A DNA stretch of 64,000 bases from Roseburia rectibacter (GCF_014287515.2 NZ_CP092473.1:3569501-3633500), one strand, 5' to 3'; counted from the stretch's first letter, positions 46,391 to 55,797 are shown. Translations and numbers: made by a program. Notes: generated by a model from the sequence alone, not told the origin.

Positions 46391-47485
46391 TTATTTTCCA
46401 AAGTAAGCATCCACTCCATCGGCGATTCCCGATGCGATCTTCTGCTGATAATCGTCAGTCGCCATTTTAAGATCCTCATCCGCATTGGTCATGTACCCCA
46501 TCTCAACGATCGTGACCGGAACCTGACACCAGTTGATACCGCTCATCGTATCTGTCTCCCAGACACCCTCACTTTTTGCACCGGTTGCCGCACACAGGGA
46601 ACCTATGATGCAGTCGGAAAGTTTTCTTGAGTTCTGATAAATATTGGAGCAGTACGGGTTTGCTGCGGTCGGACAGATCGTCATCGCTCCGTTTGCCGCA
46701 GAGTTGGTACTTCCATTTGCATGAATGCGGATAAATGCTGCCGCATGATTATTATTGGCAACTGCCGCACGCTCGGAATTGCTGATATTGACATCATTGG
46801 TCGTCCGGATCATCAACACCTGATAGCCGCGCGCCGTAAGTTCCTGCTGCAGCTTTAAAGATACCTGAAGTGTCAGTTCGTATTCCGCAAGCCCGCTCGC
46901 CACACCTGTTGTACCGGAAGCAACTTTCGCTTTTGTCTCAGATGCGCCTGGCCCGATCGGCTCTTTTTCGTTATTTCCTTTTGCCTGATGTCCGGCGTCG
47001 ATCACAACCAGATTACCGGAAATGTTTGTCTGGACTGTATCTGTCTGCGTATTTTCCATCTCAGCAGACTGTTCTGTGCCAGTCTGGGGATTTCCCGCCT
47101 CAGCAGACTGCGCTGTGTCCGCAGTCTGTGATGATGCACTCTCCTGCTCCGAATCTGCTTCTCCCTTAATCACCTCTGTTGTAATGATTTCTTCTGTTTC
47201 CCGGGTCTCCGTTGGTGCCAGTTCTGCCGGCTCTGTTTCTTCCGTCTGCTCTGTTTCCTGTGTTTTTGTCTGTGCAGTTTCTGTCGCTTCTGTCATGATC
47301 TGCTCCGACTCTGCCTCTGTCTGTTCTTGTGTTTCTGTGACATTTTTCTCTTCAGCAGACACCTGGGCAGATCCGTTTTCATCCGCTTTGCTGCCACATC
47401 CCGTCATAAAAGACGCCCCCGCCAGTATCGTACATAACAATAACGCCAGTAATCTTTTCTTCTTTTTTATATTGCCAAAACTCAT
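46391..47485 (-). CDS. N-acetylmuramoyl-L-alanine amidase, lipoprotein
   Basis: About 364 residues. Lipobox FMTGCGSK, a long Thr/Glu/Gln-rich spacer of about 120 residues and a C-terminal Amidase_3 domain ([38 protein letters not shown]). The zinc-binding His is in AGHQ. Start at 47485 has GGAGA 6 nt upstream. Cleaves the lactyl bond in peptidoglycan. Confidence 0.93.
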   Translation of the reverse strand: MSFGNIKKKKRLLALLLCTILAGASFMTGCGSKADENGSAQVSAEEKNVTETQEQTEAESEQIMTEATETAQTKTQETEQTEETEPAELAPTETRETEEIITTEVIKGEADSEQESASSQTADTAQSAEAGNPQTGTEQSAEMENTQTDTVQTNISGNLVVIDAGHQAKGNNEKEPIGPGASETKAKVASGTTGVASGLAEYELTLQVSLKLQQELTARGYQVLMIRTTNDVNISNSERAAVANNNHAAAFIRIHANGSTNSAANGAMTICPTAANPYCSNIYQNSRKLSDCIIGSLCAATGAKSEGVWETDTMSGINWCQVPVTIVEMGYMTNADEDLKMATDDYQQKIASGIADGVDAYFGK

Positions 47486-47525
47486 ATATTTCTCCATTCT
47501 TTTTGCTTATTATCTGTCTTCAATA

Positions 47526-47699
47526 TTACATCTGATGCCTTACCACCGCATACTCATCATCCAGCTGGTAGTACGGACACTCTTTATAATGTCCCTGCAT
47601 CAGGCGCGCAGCATCATCCTCGTCCATATCCACTTCGCAGTAATATTCGTCATCATCTTCATCGTATACATTGTATACACAACTGTCACAGCTCGCCAT
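47526..47699 (-). CDS. DUF6472-like small Cys-containing protein
   Basis: 57 residues beginning MASCDSCVYNVYDEDDDEYY and ending DEYAVVRHQM. Two C-x2-C-type Cys and a CPYYQLDDE motif fit this small clostridial family. GGAGG lies 5 nt upstream of the ATG at 47699. Family name from memory; function unknown. Confidence 0.65.
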   Translation of the reverse strand: MASCDSCVYNVYDEDDDEYYCEVDMDEDDAARLMQGHYKECPYYQLDDEYAVVRHQM

Positions 47700-47779
47700 A
47701 ACATCCTCCAATTCTTATTGCCGTATTTTCCATATCCTGTCTGCTGCTTATCTTTCACTTCCGACTCTTCCGCAGAACA

Positions 47780-48163
47780 TTATCTCCATGTTGAGATCAC
47801 TTCGTCATAAAGCTGTTCTAAAAATTCTTTCAAAAGTGTGCGCTGGGTATCCCAGTATTTCTCAGTGATCTCGTCTCCGTCCGGTGTGTTTTCCGTCACA
47901 TCCATAACTGCATCTAAGATCTCCGGGTTCAGATCATCCATCGCCTCCTGCACGGCAGCCTCAAAATCACAATACGCCTCACTGGTCAGGTATAGGATGA
48001 AATTCTCGCGGTTTAAATTTCTTGCCTCATAACTTCCGGTAAAAATATCATTTCCCACCGATGCGATCTGTTCGAACTCTTCCTTTACCGTTGTATAGTC
48101 AACCGGGCAGTAACTCTCCGTAAAAAATTTATCAAACACTTCTTTGTCAATCTTTTGTTCCAT
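47780..48163 (-). CDS. Unknown acidic protein
   Basis: 127 residues, acidic, helical, no signal or membrane segment. Start at 48163 has GGAGA ten bases upstream. Not recognised. Confidence 0.55.
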   Translation of the reverse strand: MEQKIDKEVFDKFFTESYCPVDYTTVKEEFEQIASVGNDIFTGSYEARNLNRENFILYLTSEAYCDFEAAVQEAMDDLNPEILDAVMDVTENTPDGDEITEKYWDTQRTLLKEFLEQLYDEVISTWR

Positions 48164-48313
48164 GCTGTTATCGTCTCCTTGCATTTTTTGCGTTCCCATG
48201 TTATTTTAGCATAGAAACCGTTCACAGAAAAGACCGCATATCTGCGGTAATCATGGGCAACCCACTACACGGGCAAACCGTTTACCATAATTATAGAAGA
48301 AACGAGGTTTATT

Positions 48314-48502
48314 ATGACTGAATATCAAAATCTTCCAAACGATCCTGCTATGCTTTTAAGTTTCGTCAATACACAGCTCCGCGACAATTATCCGTCTTTT
48401 TCTGAGTTTGTTGCCGCATTTCATGCAGATGCCGATGCGATCACTGAAAAATTAAAAATGATCGATTACGAATATGACGAAACCCAAAATCAGTTTGTAT
48501 AA
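48314..48502 (+). CDS. DUF4250 protein
   Basis: 62 residues matching the small DUF4250 family (LPNDPAMLLSFVNTQLRDNY, then YEYDETQNQF). Function unknown. Good GAGG site upstream. Confidence 0.8.
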   Translation: MTEYQNLPNDPAMLLSFVNTQLRDNYPSFSEFVAAFHADADAITEKLKMIDYEYDETQNQFV

Positions 48503-48505
48503 CAT

Positions 48506-49081
48506 TTATTCCGGTACTTCATCATTCAGATATTTTCTGACACGCTTCCAATTCGGATAAAACTGTGTCATATAGCCCCAGAACACGGCATTATGACTCG
48601 GTTCTAAAATATGTGTCAGTTCATGCACAACCACATACTCCAGACACTCCGGCGGCTTTTTCGCCAGTGCGAGATTGATATTGATGTGGTGTGTCCTCAC
48701 ATTGCAGGAACCCCAGCGTGTTTTCATCTGGCGTATCGTAACACCGGATGCCTTTACGCCCATGACGGGTTCCCATTTTGCAATCAATTTTTCCACGTCT
48801 TTTTTCAAAAGCAGTTTCTGCTGTTTTAATTCCGCTTCGCTTAATTGTCTTACTTCCCTGCGTCCCTCTTTCGCATGCATATATTTTTCCCTGTAAACCC
48901 GGATCCAGTCGATCCGCTCCTTTGCAAAACGGTAAATCCGCTCGTCGCTCATCTGATGCGGCGCCGAAATGCGCACACTGCCATCCTCTTTACTGATACG
49001 CAGATACATATTTTTCATGCGTTTTTTCGTCACAATGATCGGGATCTCTTCTATCGTGAAACTGTATGTTTTTTCTCTCAT
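48506..49081 (-). CDS. YgjP/SprT-like metallopeptidase (DUF45)
   Basis: 191 residues with the metal motif VHELTHILEPSHNAVFW (HExxH) and a Trp/Arg-rich basic region. Predicted zinc-dependent protease; substrate unknown. Its stop lies 4 bp from the stop of the DUF4250 gene (convergent). Confidence 0.88.
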   Translation of the reverse strand: MREKTYSFTIEEIPIIVTKKRMKNMYLRISKEDGSVRISAPHQMSDERIYRFAKERIDWIRVYREKYMHAKEGRREVRQLSEAELKQQKLLLKKDVEKLIAKWEPVMGVKASGVTIRQMKTRWGSCNVRTHHININLALAKKPPECLEYVVVHELTHILEPSHNAVFWGYMTQFYPNWKRVRKYLNDEVPE

Positions 49082-49170
49082 ATCCGGCCTTTCTGATAAT
49101 TTTCTGAATTTTAATATGATTCGATTTTCAAAAAATGAAATCCACCTTTTGATAATCTAATCCCATAAAT

Positions 49171-49360
49171 GAAGAAACCCCGGTAACATCACTGTTCCGG
49201 GGTTCCTCCGAGGAGTTTAGTTATGAAAATGTTAATCTATATAAAGGAAATTGCGTCGAAAGAATTGTCGGGATGTACAGCCTTTATTCTATACAACCTT
49301 GTTTAACAACCCGCCTGGGTAAGCGTTGTTAACTTCTTTCGATGGTTACAGTATACGGAA
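49171..49360. ncRNA. Candidate structured RNA between genes
   Basis: No gene in 49082-49506. A CCCCGG...CCGGGG hairpin is at 49175-49202. Further right, CGAAAGAA (49257-49264) pairs with TTCTTTCG (49334-49341), enclosing a TTAACAAC/GTTGTTAA hairpin (49303-49332) and a 38-nt arm. On the minus strand, TATACT at about 49350 could start a transcript ending at the GC hairpin. A 27-codon plus-strand frame (49223-49306) with AGGAG upstream is the alternative. Confidence 0.4.
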
Positions 49361-49506
49361 AAAATATGTCTTAAGTGTGACGATTTTCGAAAAGATTTAT
49401 AAAAATCCTTATTTTTGTTTTTATATTTTATTTATAAATACAATTCTTTCCACATGATAATTTATGTTATAATAAAATCCTAATGTAACAGACAGGAGGA
49501 CTTTAT

Positions 49507-49764
49507 ATGACCGAAACACCTTTATTTGAAAACCGGAGATACTGCGAAGAATGTCACTGTCTTCTTCCCACATCCTACGAGGGAACATTGTGTCCCCGCT
49601 GTTTAGAACAGGAACTTTTTCATCAGGTAAAAGAATATATTCAGACAAACAACGCCACCGCTTATGATGTTGCAACACATTTTCATCTGCCGCTCAGCCG
49701 CATTAAAGAATGGATTGATGACGGGATGATCGAATACAAAGACATTCCCGGCCACAACCTTTAA
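49507..49764 (+). CDS. Zinc-ribbon/HTH small protein
   Basis: 85 residues. C-x2-C pairs RYCEECHC and LCPRCL, then an HTH-like C-terminus (TAYDVATHFHLPLSRIKEWIDDGMIEY). AGGAGG lies 8 nt upstream. Likely DNA-binding; resembles small proteins found near flagellar genes, but assignment is weak. Confidence 0.6.
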   Translation: MTETPLFENRRYCEECHCLLPTSYEGTLCPRCLEQELFHQVKEYIQTNNATAYDVATHFHLPLSRIKEWIDDGMIEYKDIPGHNL

Positions 49765-49768
49765 ATGA

Positions 49769-50686
49769 CTATTTCAAAAATCCATTGATAATCTGTTCTT
49801 CCGCTTCTTTTTCTGTAAGTCCAAGTGTCATCAGCTTGATCAGCTGCTCTCCGGCTATTTTTCCGATAGCAGCTTCATGGATCAGATTTGCGTCAATATT
49901 GTTGGCAGTCAGCTGCGGACTTGCAGTCACACAGGCGTTATCCATAATGATGGCATCACATTCACTGTGTCCTGCACAGGCTGCATTACCATTCATAACG
50001 GAGAAAAATTCCTGTTTTGATTCCCCTTTTGCAACAGAACGTGACACCAGATTCACACTGGAATTATCCCCGTTAATATCCACATGAAAATCTGTCTTCG
50101 CGTACTGTTTTCCGTGTGTCATGATCTTCTCATGAATTTCTAAAGATGCATTTTCTGCAAGATCACCTTTTGTCACACGGACTGTGGAATCAATCCCTTT
50201 GATCTGGGTCGTCTCCATCTCCATATGTGCACCCTCTTTTAAGTGCACAATGGTCTGCGGATTCATGATATTCTCTCCGTTGCCGTCACCCTCGCCGTAA
50301 TGGCGCTCAATGTAGCGGACCTTTGCATTTTTCTCCAGATAAAACGTATGCACACCGTCATGTTTGGAGGTATCTACACCACAGTTATGGATTCCGCATC
50401 CTGCCACGATCGTGACATCTGCACCCTCACCGATATAAAAATCATTGTAAACACATTCCTGCATTCCACTTTCACTCAAAAGAACCGGAATGTGTACACT
50501 CTCATTGACCGTTCCCGGTTTGATGATAATATCGATTCCATCCTTATCAGTCTTTGTTACAATATCAATATTTGCAGTTGTATTTCTTCCGAGTTTGGTT
50601 CCGTTGGCACGAATGTTATAGGCACCCTCCGGGATCTCGTGCAGTCCTGCCACCTGCTCTAATAAATTTTTCTGTATTAAATCCAT
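49769..50686 (-). CDS. SufB/SufD-like Fe-S scaffold protein
   Basis: About 305 residues, a right-handed beta-helix SufBD core (EMETTQIKGIDSTVRVTKG, HSECDAIIMDNACVTASPQLTANN). Start at 50686 with GAGG upstream. Together with the next gene (29 bp apart) it makes a two-gene SufCB set like the minimal SMS-type Fe-S assembly; no SufS, SufU or SufD follows here. Confidence 0.9.
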   Translation of the reverse strand: MDLIQKNLLEQVAGLHEIPEGAYNIRANGTKLGRNTTANIDIVTKTDKDGIDIIIKPGTVNESVHIPVLLSESGMQECVYNDFYIGEGADVTIVAGCGIHNCGVDTSKHDGVHTFYLEKNAKVRYIERHYGEGDGNGENIMNPQTIVHLKEGAHMEMETTQIKGIDSTVRVTKGDLAENASLEIHEKIMTHGKQYAKTDFHVDINGDNSSVNLVSRSVAKGESKQEFFSVMNGNAACAGHSECDAIIMDNACVTASPQLTANNIDANLIHEAAIGKIAGEQLIKLMTLGLTEKEAEEQIINGFLK

Positions 50687-50715
50687 TTTTATCCTCACTT
50701 CCTCATACTCATACA

Positions 50716-51438
50716 TTACAGCTTGCTGGTCAGTGTCTCACAGGCCCCTGCTGTATGAAGCAGTTCCGGAAGTACTTCTTCCTTGGTTCCGATTGTCTTA
50801 ACCTGTCCGTTTGCGATCACCACGATCTTATCTGCAATGTCTAAAATACGCTCCTGATGTGAAATGATAAGAATCGTTCCCTGAATCTCATCACGCATTT
50901 TTTCAAATACCCTGATCAGACTGTTAAAACTCCAGAGATCGATTCCCGCTTCAGGCTCATCAAAAATGGAAAGCTTTGTTCCGCGTGCCGTGATCATCGC
51001 GATCTCAATACGCTTTAACTCACCGCCGGAAAGACTGCCATTGATCTCACGGTCAATATACTCTCTCGCACACAGACCAACCTCCGATAAGATCTCACAG
51101 ATCTCATTCACCGTCATCGTTCTTCCTGCTGCGATTGTGATCAGATCTTTGACTGTCAGTCCTTTAAAATGTACCGGCTGCTGAAATGCATAGCTGATGC
51201 CATGTTTTGCACGCTCGGTAATATCAAGTTCTGTAATATCCTCTCCATCTAAAATGATCTGACCGGATGTCGGCTTGATGATTCCGGCAATGATCTTTGC
51301 AAGTGTGGACTTTCCTCCACCGTTCGGTCCGGTGATCGCCACAAAATGCTCATCGATCGTAAGGCTGACATCTTTTAAGATCTCTTTGTTGTCCTGATTG
51401 TCCTCTACCTCATAAGTGATATTTCTTAACTCTAACAT
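50716..51438 (-). CDS. sufC: SufC-like ABC ATPase
   Basis: 240 residues: Walker A TGPNGGGKSTLA, signature NGSLSGGELKRIEIA, Walker B LSIFDEPEAGIDLW. Energises Fe-S cluster transfer by SufB. Shorter than usual, with no N-terminal extension. Confidence 0.93.
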   Translation of the reverse strand: MLELRNITYEVEDNQDNKEILKDVSLTIDEHFVAITGPNGGGKSTLAKIIAGIIKPTSGQIILDGEDITELDITERAKHGISYAFQQPVHFKGLTVKDLITIAAGRTMTVNEICEILSEVGLCAREYIDREINGSLSGGELKRIEIAMITARGTKLSIFDEPEAGIDLWSFNSLIRVFEKMRDEIQGTILIISHQERILDIADKIVVIANGQVKTIGTKEEVLPELLHTAGACETLTSKL

Positions 51439-51464
51439 TTCTTCCTCCGTCTGCGTTTCACCGC

Positions 51465-51962
51465 TTATCTTACCACGGAACGCGGATATTTTACCATAAC
51501 TTCATCGAGCATCTCATCATCCGGCTCAAACTCATAACGCACAAGTCCTTTTTCGCCCTTTGCGATCAGCTCATACACCTTTGCCTCCGGGTCGCCGGAA
51601 GTCAGATTTTTATATGCCAGATTCTTGTCATTTTCGTATTTGTATACGCTTCTGTCACCTCTTGGAGCAAATCCAAGTACATCATCCATCTGCACGCTGC
51701 CGATGGCTTTACGTTTGCTTTTTGCCTTGATCTGTGCAAAGCGGAACTCTCCATCATAATAGGTATATTCGTACTCTATATCCGAACGAAATGCCTGAAA
51801 ATACCATACCAGTGCAAATGCGATTCCCGGGATCAGAAAAATAACCGGATTCACAAATGTAGCCAGCAAAAACATCAGGCAGGCAAGGATAAACCATGCT
51901 GTAGTTAACATTTTTTTGGAACCTGTTTTCTTTTTCGGAACGATCACTAATTTCTCATGCAT
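51465..51962 (-). CDS. Unknown two-span membrane protein
   Basis: 165 residues: basic N-terminus, two hydrophobic spans (about 22-60) and a soluble C-terminal domain (IEYEYTYYDGEFRFAQIKAK). It may belong to a DUF6106-type group, from memory only. Adjacent to sufC and on the same strand. Confidence 0.55.
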   Translation of the reverse strand: MHEKLVIVPKKKTGSKKMLTTAWFILACLMFLLATFVNPVIFLIPGIAFALVWYFQAFRSDIEYEYTYYDGEFRFAQIKAKSKRKAIGSVQMDDVLGFAPRGDRSVYKYENDKNLAYKNLTSGDPEAKVYELIAKGEKGLVRYEFEPDDEMLDEVMVKYPRSVVR

Positions 51963-52191
51963 ATAATCTTCTCCTGTTTTCTTATATTTACCTGTTTTTT
52001 GACATACTCTTTTGGGCAGGCTGCCTTTTCCACCATCGTGGAACTGGTTCTATTTCACATACATCAGCATCTCTTTTGCAAGTCTGCCACAGGTCATACT
52101 TCTTATATTATCATGTAACAACTTGTCAGGCAAGGGCTGTCCCTCCATTCTCTGCATAAATACAGGAAATTTTATACATTTTTTATTTTTC

Positions 52192-52220
52192 TGTACATCG
52201 CACCTGTTATCGTGTAAAAT
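52192..52220 (+). promoter_or_regulatory. Weak candidate promoter of the debranching enzyme gene
   Basis: TGTACA, a 17-bp spacer and TAAAAT, about 85 bp before the start. The 51963-52306 spacer otherwise shows no gene. Confidence 0.35.
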
Positions 52221-52306
52221 AAAAGCAAATGGTTTTTTCGTAATTTTTCGCAGTTTTGCAACACATTTTTTACACACAATAACTTTTTATCATGGAGAAT
52301 AAAAAA

Positions 52307-54583
52307 ATGATCAATTATCACTATGAAAAAGATGCATTTTCCACATTTAAAAATGGAATCCGCCGTGAATGGGCGTTGACCAACGGCATCGGCGGTTATG
52401 CCGGAAGTTCCCTCATCGGTGCTCACAACCGGACGCATCAGGGTTATCTGATCGCGAGTCTCCACCCGCCGATCGAGCGCTATCTTGTTTTTTCCAAGAT
52501 CAACGAATCCCTGTCCGTATTTGCAGCAGAAAACACCGGCAGTTCTGACGAAAAATTTCATCCCATTACGGACACGTTAAAAAAAGGATCTGTTCCAGCT
52601 GTATCTGCAGTGTATAACCTTGAGACCTCACAGCACAGAAAAAATGGCGGAACCTGTTACACACAGGGGCAGGAATATCTCGTCTCTTTTTCTTATGACG
52701 GAAGTGTTCACTACACATACCAGGCGGGCGATATCATGCTGAAAAAACATATCTGCTTAAAACATGGTGCCAATGTGTGTGCCATTGCCTATGAAATCGA
52801 AAATAATGGTCCGGATGCTTCTCTCACGCTGGTTCCGCTTTTTAATTTCCGTGAACACAGTGCATCCAGCCGCCCGGAAGATTTTCATTTTCGTACTTCC
52901 CTGATCGACAATTCACTCTGCCTGATCCCAGAAAGCCATCCTGATACTGCCATTTTGTTCCAGACCAGTGAAGGTATTTTTTCCGACCATACGCCTATGT
53001 TCGATATTGACATGCAGCTTCAGACCGAAGTCGATCTTGAGACGGACGGACTCGACTGTCATTATTGTCCACATGAAGTCACTGTTTTTCTTCCGGCGAA
53101 AAGCCACAAACAGATTTCCGTGCTCTGTTCCGTGATCGCTGCCGATGAAACATTTACAGATATCACGGCAGATACCGCTTTTGACATTTTAAAAGAACGG
53201 GAAAAGTATACAAAATCACTCTACGAAACGGCAGGTATCCACGATGATTTTGCAGATCGCCTGGTTCTCGCCGCGGATCAGTTTCTCTGTGACCGTGCTT
53301 CCACCGGCTATAAAACCGTGCTTGCCGGGCTTCCATGGTTTACGGATTGGGGCCGTGACACGATGATCGCATTTACCGGACTGACGCTCTGCACCGGGCG
53401 CAGAAAAGATGCAGAGGAAATCCTTTTAACTTTTTCCAAATACATCCGTCACGGGATCGTGCCAAACATGTTCCCGGATGACAATGCCGCTCCGCTTTAT
53501 AATACAGCGGACGCTTCCCTGTGGTATTTTTATGCGGTATGGCAGTATCTGCAGTATTATCCGGATACCGCTGCAAATGCTTTCGTACAGGAAAATATTT
53601 ATCCTCATTTGAAGGAAATCATTTCCGCTTACAAAAATGGCACAGATTTCAGTATTTATATGGAGGAGGACGGGCTCATCCATGCCGGAAGCGGTCTTGA
53701 CCAGATCACCTGGATGGACGTACGCGTCGGTGACTGGGTTGCCACCCCGCGCCACGGAAAACCGGTGGAGATCAATGCGCTCTGGTATAATGCGCTGAAG
53801 GTCATGGAGGAACTTGCCCGGCGGTATGAAGGTGGGGACGATGTTTTGGTTACTGGCGGTTATGCCACAAGTTCCGGCAGTGAGGTTTCGGGTTCTGCCA
53901 CGGTTTCCGGCAATGAAGTTTCGGGTTCTGGCGGTTCTGCCCAGGGTTTAGGCAGTCATGTTTCGGTTACTGGCGTTTCCGCCACGAGTCTGGGCAGTCA
54001 TGTTATGACCTCCCACAATTATGCTGCACTTGCGGAACTTGTAAAAGCATCTTTCTGCCAGAAGTTCTGGTGGAAGGAAGAAGGCTGTCTTTACGATGTC
54101 GTGGACGGGGATGAGCCGGATGACCATCTTCGCCCAAACCAGATCTATGCGGTGTCACTGCCTTTTACCATGTTATCGAAGGAGCAGGAAGCAAAAATCG
54201 TCGCATTTGTCAAAAAATATCTTTATATAGGCTGCGGACTTCGCTCTCTCACCAGCGACCATTCAGACTACCACGGCATTTACTGTGGTTCCCTGTCAAA
54301 ACGCGACGCTGCCTACCACCAGGGCACGGCATGGGGATTTCTGCTCGGCGGTTTTCTGTCCGCCTATGCCAAAGTCCACGATCACTCGCTGGAATGTACC
54401 AAAGAGCTGCTTTCCCTGCTCGGGCCGGTGCGTCATCACCTGACCGACAATGGCTGTATCGGCTCGATCTCCGAAATTTTCGACGGGGATGCACCTCACA
54501 ATCCAAGAGGCTGCTATGCGCAGGCATGGAGCGTCGGTGAGACACTGCGGGCTTATATGCAGGATGTGCTGCCGTATATGTAA
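52307..54583 (+). CDS. Amylo-alpha-1,6-glucosidase (glycogen debranching enzyme)
   Basis: About 758 residues. N-terminal beta-sandwich GDE_N domain (REWALTNGIGGYAGSSLIG; NRTHQGYLIAS) and C-terminal (alpha/alpha)6 barrel (GLPWFTDWGRDTMIAFTGLTL; MDVRVGDWVATPRHGKPVEIN, given in parts). An insert of about 55 Ser/Gly/Val-rich residues interrupts the barrel near residue 515. Start at 52307 has GGAG 9 nt upstream; an earlier ATG at 52292 has none. Role: hydrolysis of alpha-1,6 branches in glycogen. Confidence 0.93.
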   Translation: MINYHYEKDAFSTFKNGIRREWALTNGIGGYAGSSLIGAHNRTHQGYLIASLHPPIERYLVFSKINESLSVFAAENTGSSDEKFHPITDTLKKGSVPAVSAVYNLETSQHRKNGGTCYTQGQEYLVSFSYDGSVHYTYQAGDIMLKKHICLKHGANVCAIAYEIENNGPDASLTLVPLFNFREHSASSRPEDFHFRTSLIDNSLCLIPESHPDTAILFQTSEGIFSDHTPMFDIDMQLQTEVDLETDGLDCHYCPHEVTVFLPAKSHKQISVLCSVIAADETFTDITADTAFDILKEREKYTKSLYETAGIHDDFADRLVLAADQFLCDRASTGYKTVLAGLPWFTDWGRDTMIAFTGLTLCTGRRKDAEEILLTFSKYIRHGIVPNMFPDDNAAPLYNTADASLWYFYAVWQYLQYYPDTAANAFVQENIYPHLKEIISAYKNGTDFSIYMEEDGLIHAGSGLDQITWMDVRVGDWVATPRHGKPVEINALWYNALKVMEELARRYEGGDDVLVTGGYATSSGSEVSGSATVSGNEVSGSGGSAQGLGSHVSVTGVSATSLGSHVMTSHNYAALAELVKASFCQKFWWKEEGCLYDVVDGDEPDDHLRPNQIYAVSLPFTMLSKEQEAKIVAFVKKYLYIGCGLRSLTSDHSDYHGIYCGSLSKRDAAYHQGTAWGFLLGGFLSAYAKVHDHSLECTKELLSLLGPVRHHLTDNGCIGSISEIFDGDAPHNPRGCYAQAWSVGETLRAYMQDVLPYM

Positions 54584-54690
54584 CTTCCGTCCTGCTATCC
54601 TGCTATACGCATGATATACAAATGTACTGCCATACGTTACCACATAACATGATTGACCGACAACACAGAGAACAAAGAGTCGCTTACGAC

Positions 54691-54793
54691 TCTTTCGTGC
54701 TCGAGCGGTGCTGTTCCCAGCTAACTTCTTCTCCGCAGGATGCACATCCCGCCCGGAGGGCTTTTTAATTCATAGGACGTAATTTCCTATGAA
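54691..54793 (+). repeat. Dispersed intergenic repeat, left part of an interrupted copy
   Basis: Close to 13915-14026. The GCCCGGAGGGC hairpin plus T-run and the terminal palindrome (TTCATAGGA/TCCTATGAA) are conserved. The copy is split by the element that follows; its 3' end resumes at 55113. Confidence 0.8.
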
Positions 54794-55112
54794 GATTCGG
54801 GTGTCAAAAGATGGATTTTAATTTAGTGGCTGGCAAATTGCACAAAGCAGAGACTGTTTTTGTGACATGGGGAAAAAATTAGAAAATCTTAGTTTGCCTG
54901 TCGATGCGCAGTGTTTTGCTGCCATGGACGGCAGCAAAAGTCTTAATGTCCCATGGATGGGGATGGGACGTTTATGACGTACACGTCTCTTTGAGAGAAT
55001 TTAACACAGGCAGACTTAGATTTTCTTATTTTCGGACAACGGAACAAAATAGGCATTGCTTTGTGCAATTTGCCAATCAAAAATTGAAGAGCCACCTTTT
55101 GACACCCGAATC
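54794..55112. mobile_element. 319-bp MITE-like element with target duplication
   Basis: Ends GATTCGGGTGTCAAAAG and, in complement, the same 17 bases; the two arms stay similar for about 108 bp. Flanks carry a CTATGAA duplication (54787-54793 and 55113-55119), or TCCTATGAA if the ends are drawn two bases in. Comparison with uninterrupted repeat copies confirms the insertion. No transposase; the centre folds into three short hairpins. An ORF at 54904-55167 within it is not credible. Confidence 0.85.
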
Positions 55113-55158
55113 CTATGAATTAAAAAACATATCATTTCACAATTTAACAGATGCGCAC

Positions 55159-55391
55159 AATGGGTGAAACTTCGGTATTAAAATCTGGTTTCACCCATTT
55201 TTTCTAACTATTTAACAGCTTTCTATTGATTTTGGGTGAAATCTTCCTTTTTCTACTCATTTCACCCTGATTTTTCCAATTTTGTGGGTTATTCCGATTG
55301 ATTCATATCTATTTCGCCCATTCTCCCACGTATTGAAATATATTGCCGTTAAAATCGGACGAAATCCTTTTGTAATCTTCATGTTTCGCCC
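55159..55391. repeat. Series of GGGTGAAA inverted repeats
   Basis: Three inverted-repeat hairpins: GGGTGAAAC/GTTTCACCC (55162-55196), GGGTGAAAT/ATTTCACCC (55234-55267) and GGACGAAAT/GTTTCGCCC (55357-55391), plus a lone ATTTCGCCC at 55311. Spacings of 25-70 bp between them. No gene in 55120-55599; function unknown. Confidence 0.7.
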
Positions 55392-55599
55392 ATTCTGTTT
55401 CAAACTAAGTTCATTGGATTTGCATTACTTTTATTTTTGTACGCTATGCTGATAATGTGGTATACGATTTCCATAAAATGGCTCGTATATGTTTTCCTAA
55501 TTATTGCAAAAATTCATATTATGAAAAAAATTAAAAAAATTTGCATTTTCTGCTTGACAGCAAAACCTTTTTCCTTTAAAATAAATTTTGTTGTGAGAC

Positions 55600-55672
<73 letters not shown>

Positions 55673-55726
55673 TTCGAACAGAAACAATGGTTTCTGCTCA
55701 GCAGTATTCAATTTCATACATTTTAT

Positions 55727-55797
55727 GCGGGTGTAGTTCAATGGTAGAACACCAGCCTTCCAAGCTGGATACGTGGGTTCGATTCCCATCACCCGCT
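55727..55797 (+). tRNA. tRNA-Gly (anticodon UCC)
   Basis: 71 nt, acceptor GCGGGTG/CACCCGC, D loop AATGGTA, anticodon loop CTTCCAA, T loop TTCGATT, discriminator T; CCA not encoded. Follows tRNA-Phe by 54 bp, so probably cotranscribed. Confidence 0.95.

Noticed and set aside
49223..49306. 27-codon AgrD-like signal peptide gene
   Set aside because: The Cys-containing core is only loosely similar, the acidic C-terminus is missing and no agrB-like gene is nearby. It is kept only as an alternative to the structured RNA.
54904..55167. Plus-strand ORF within the MITE
   Set aside because: It lies in the inverted-repeat element, has no ribosome site and no similarity to a transposase.
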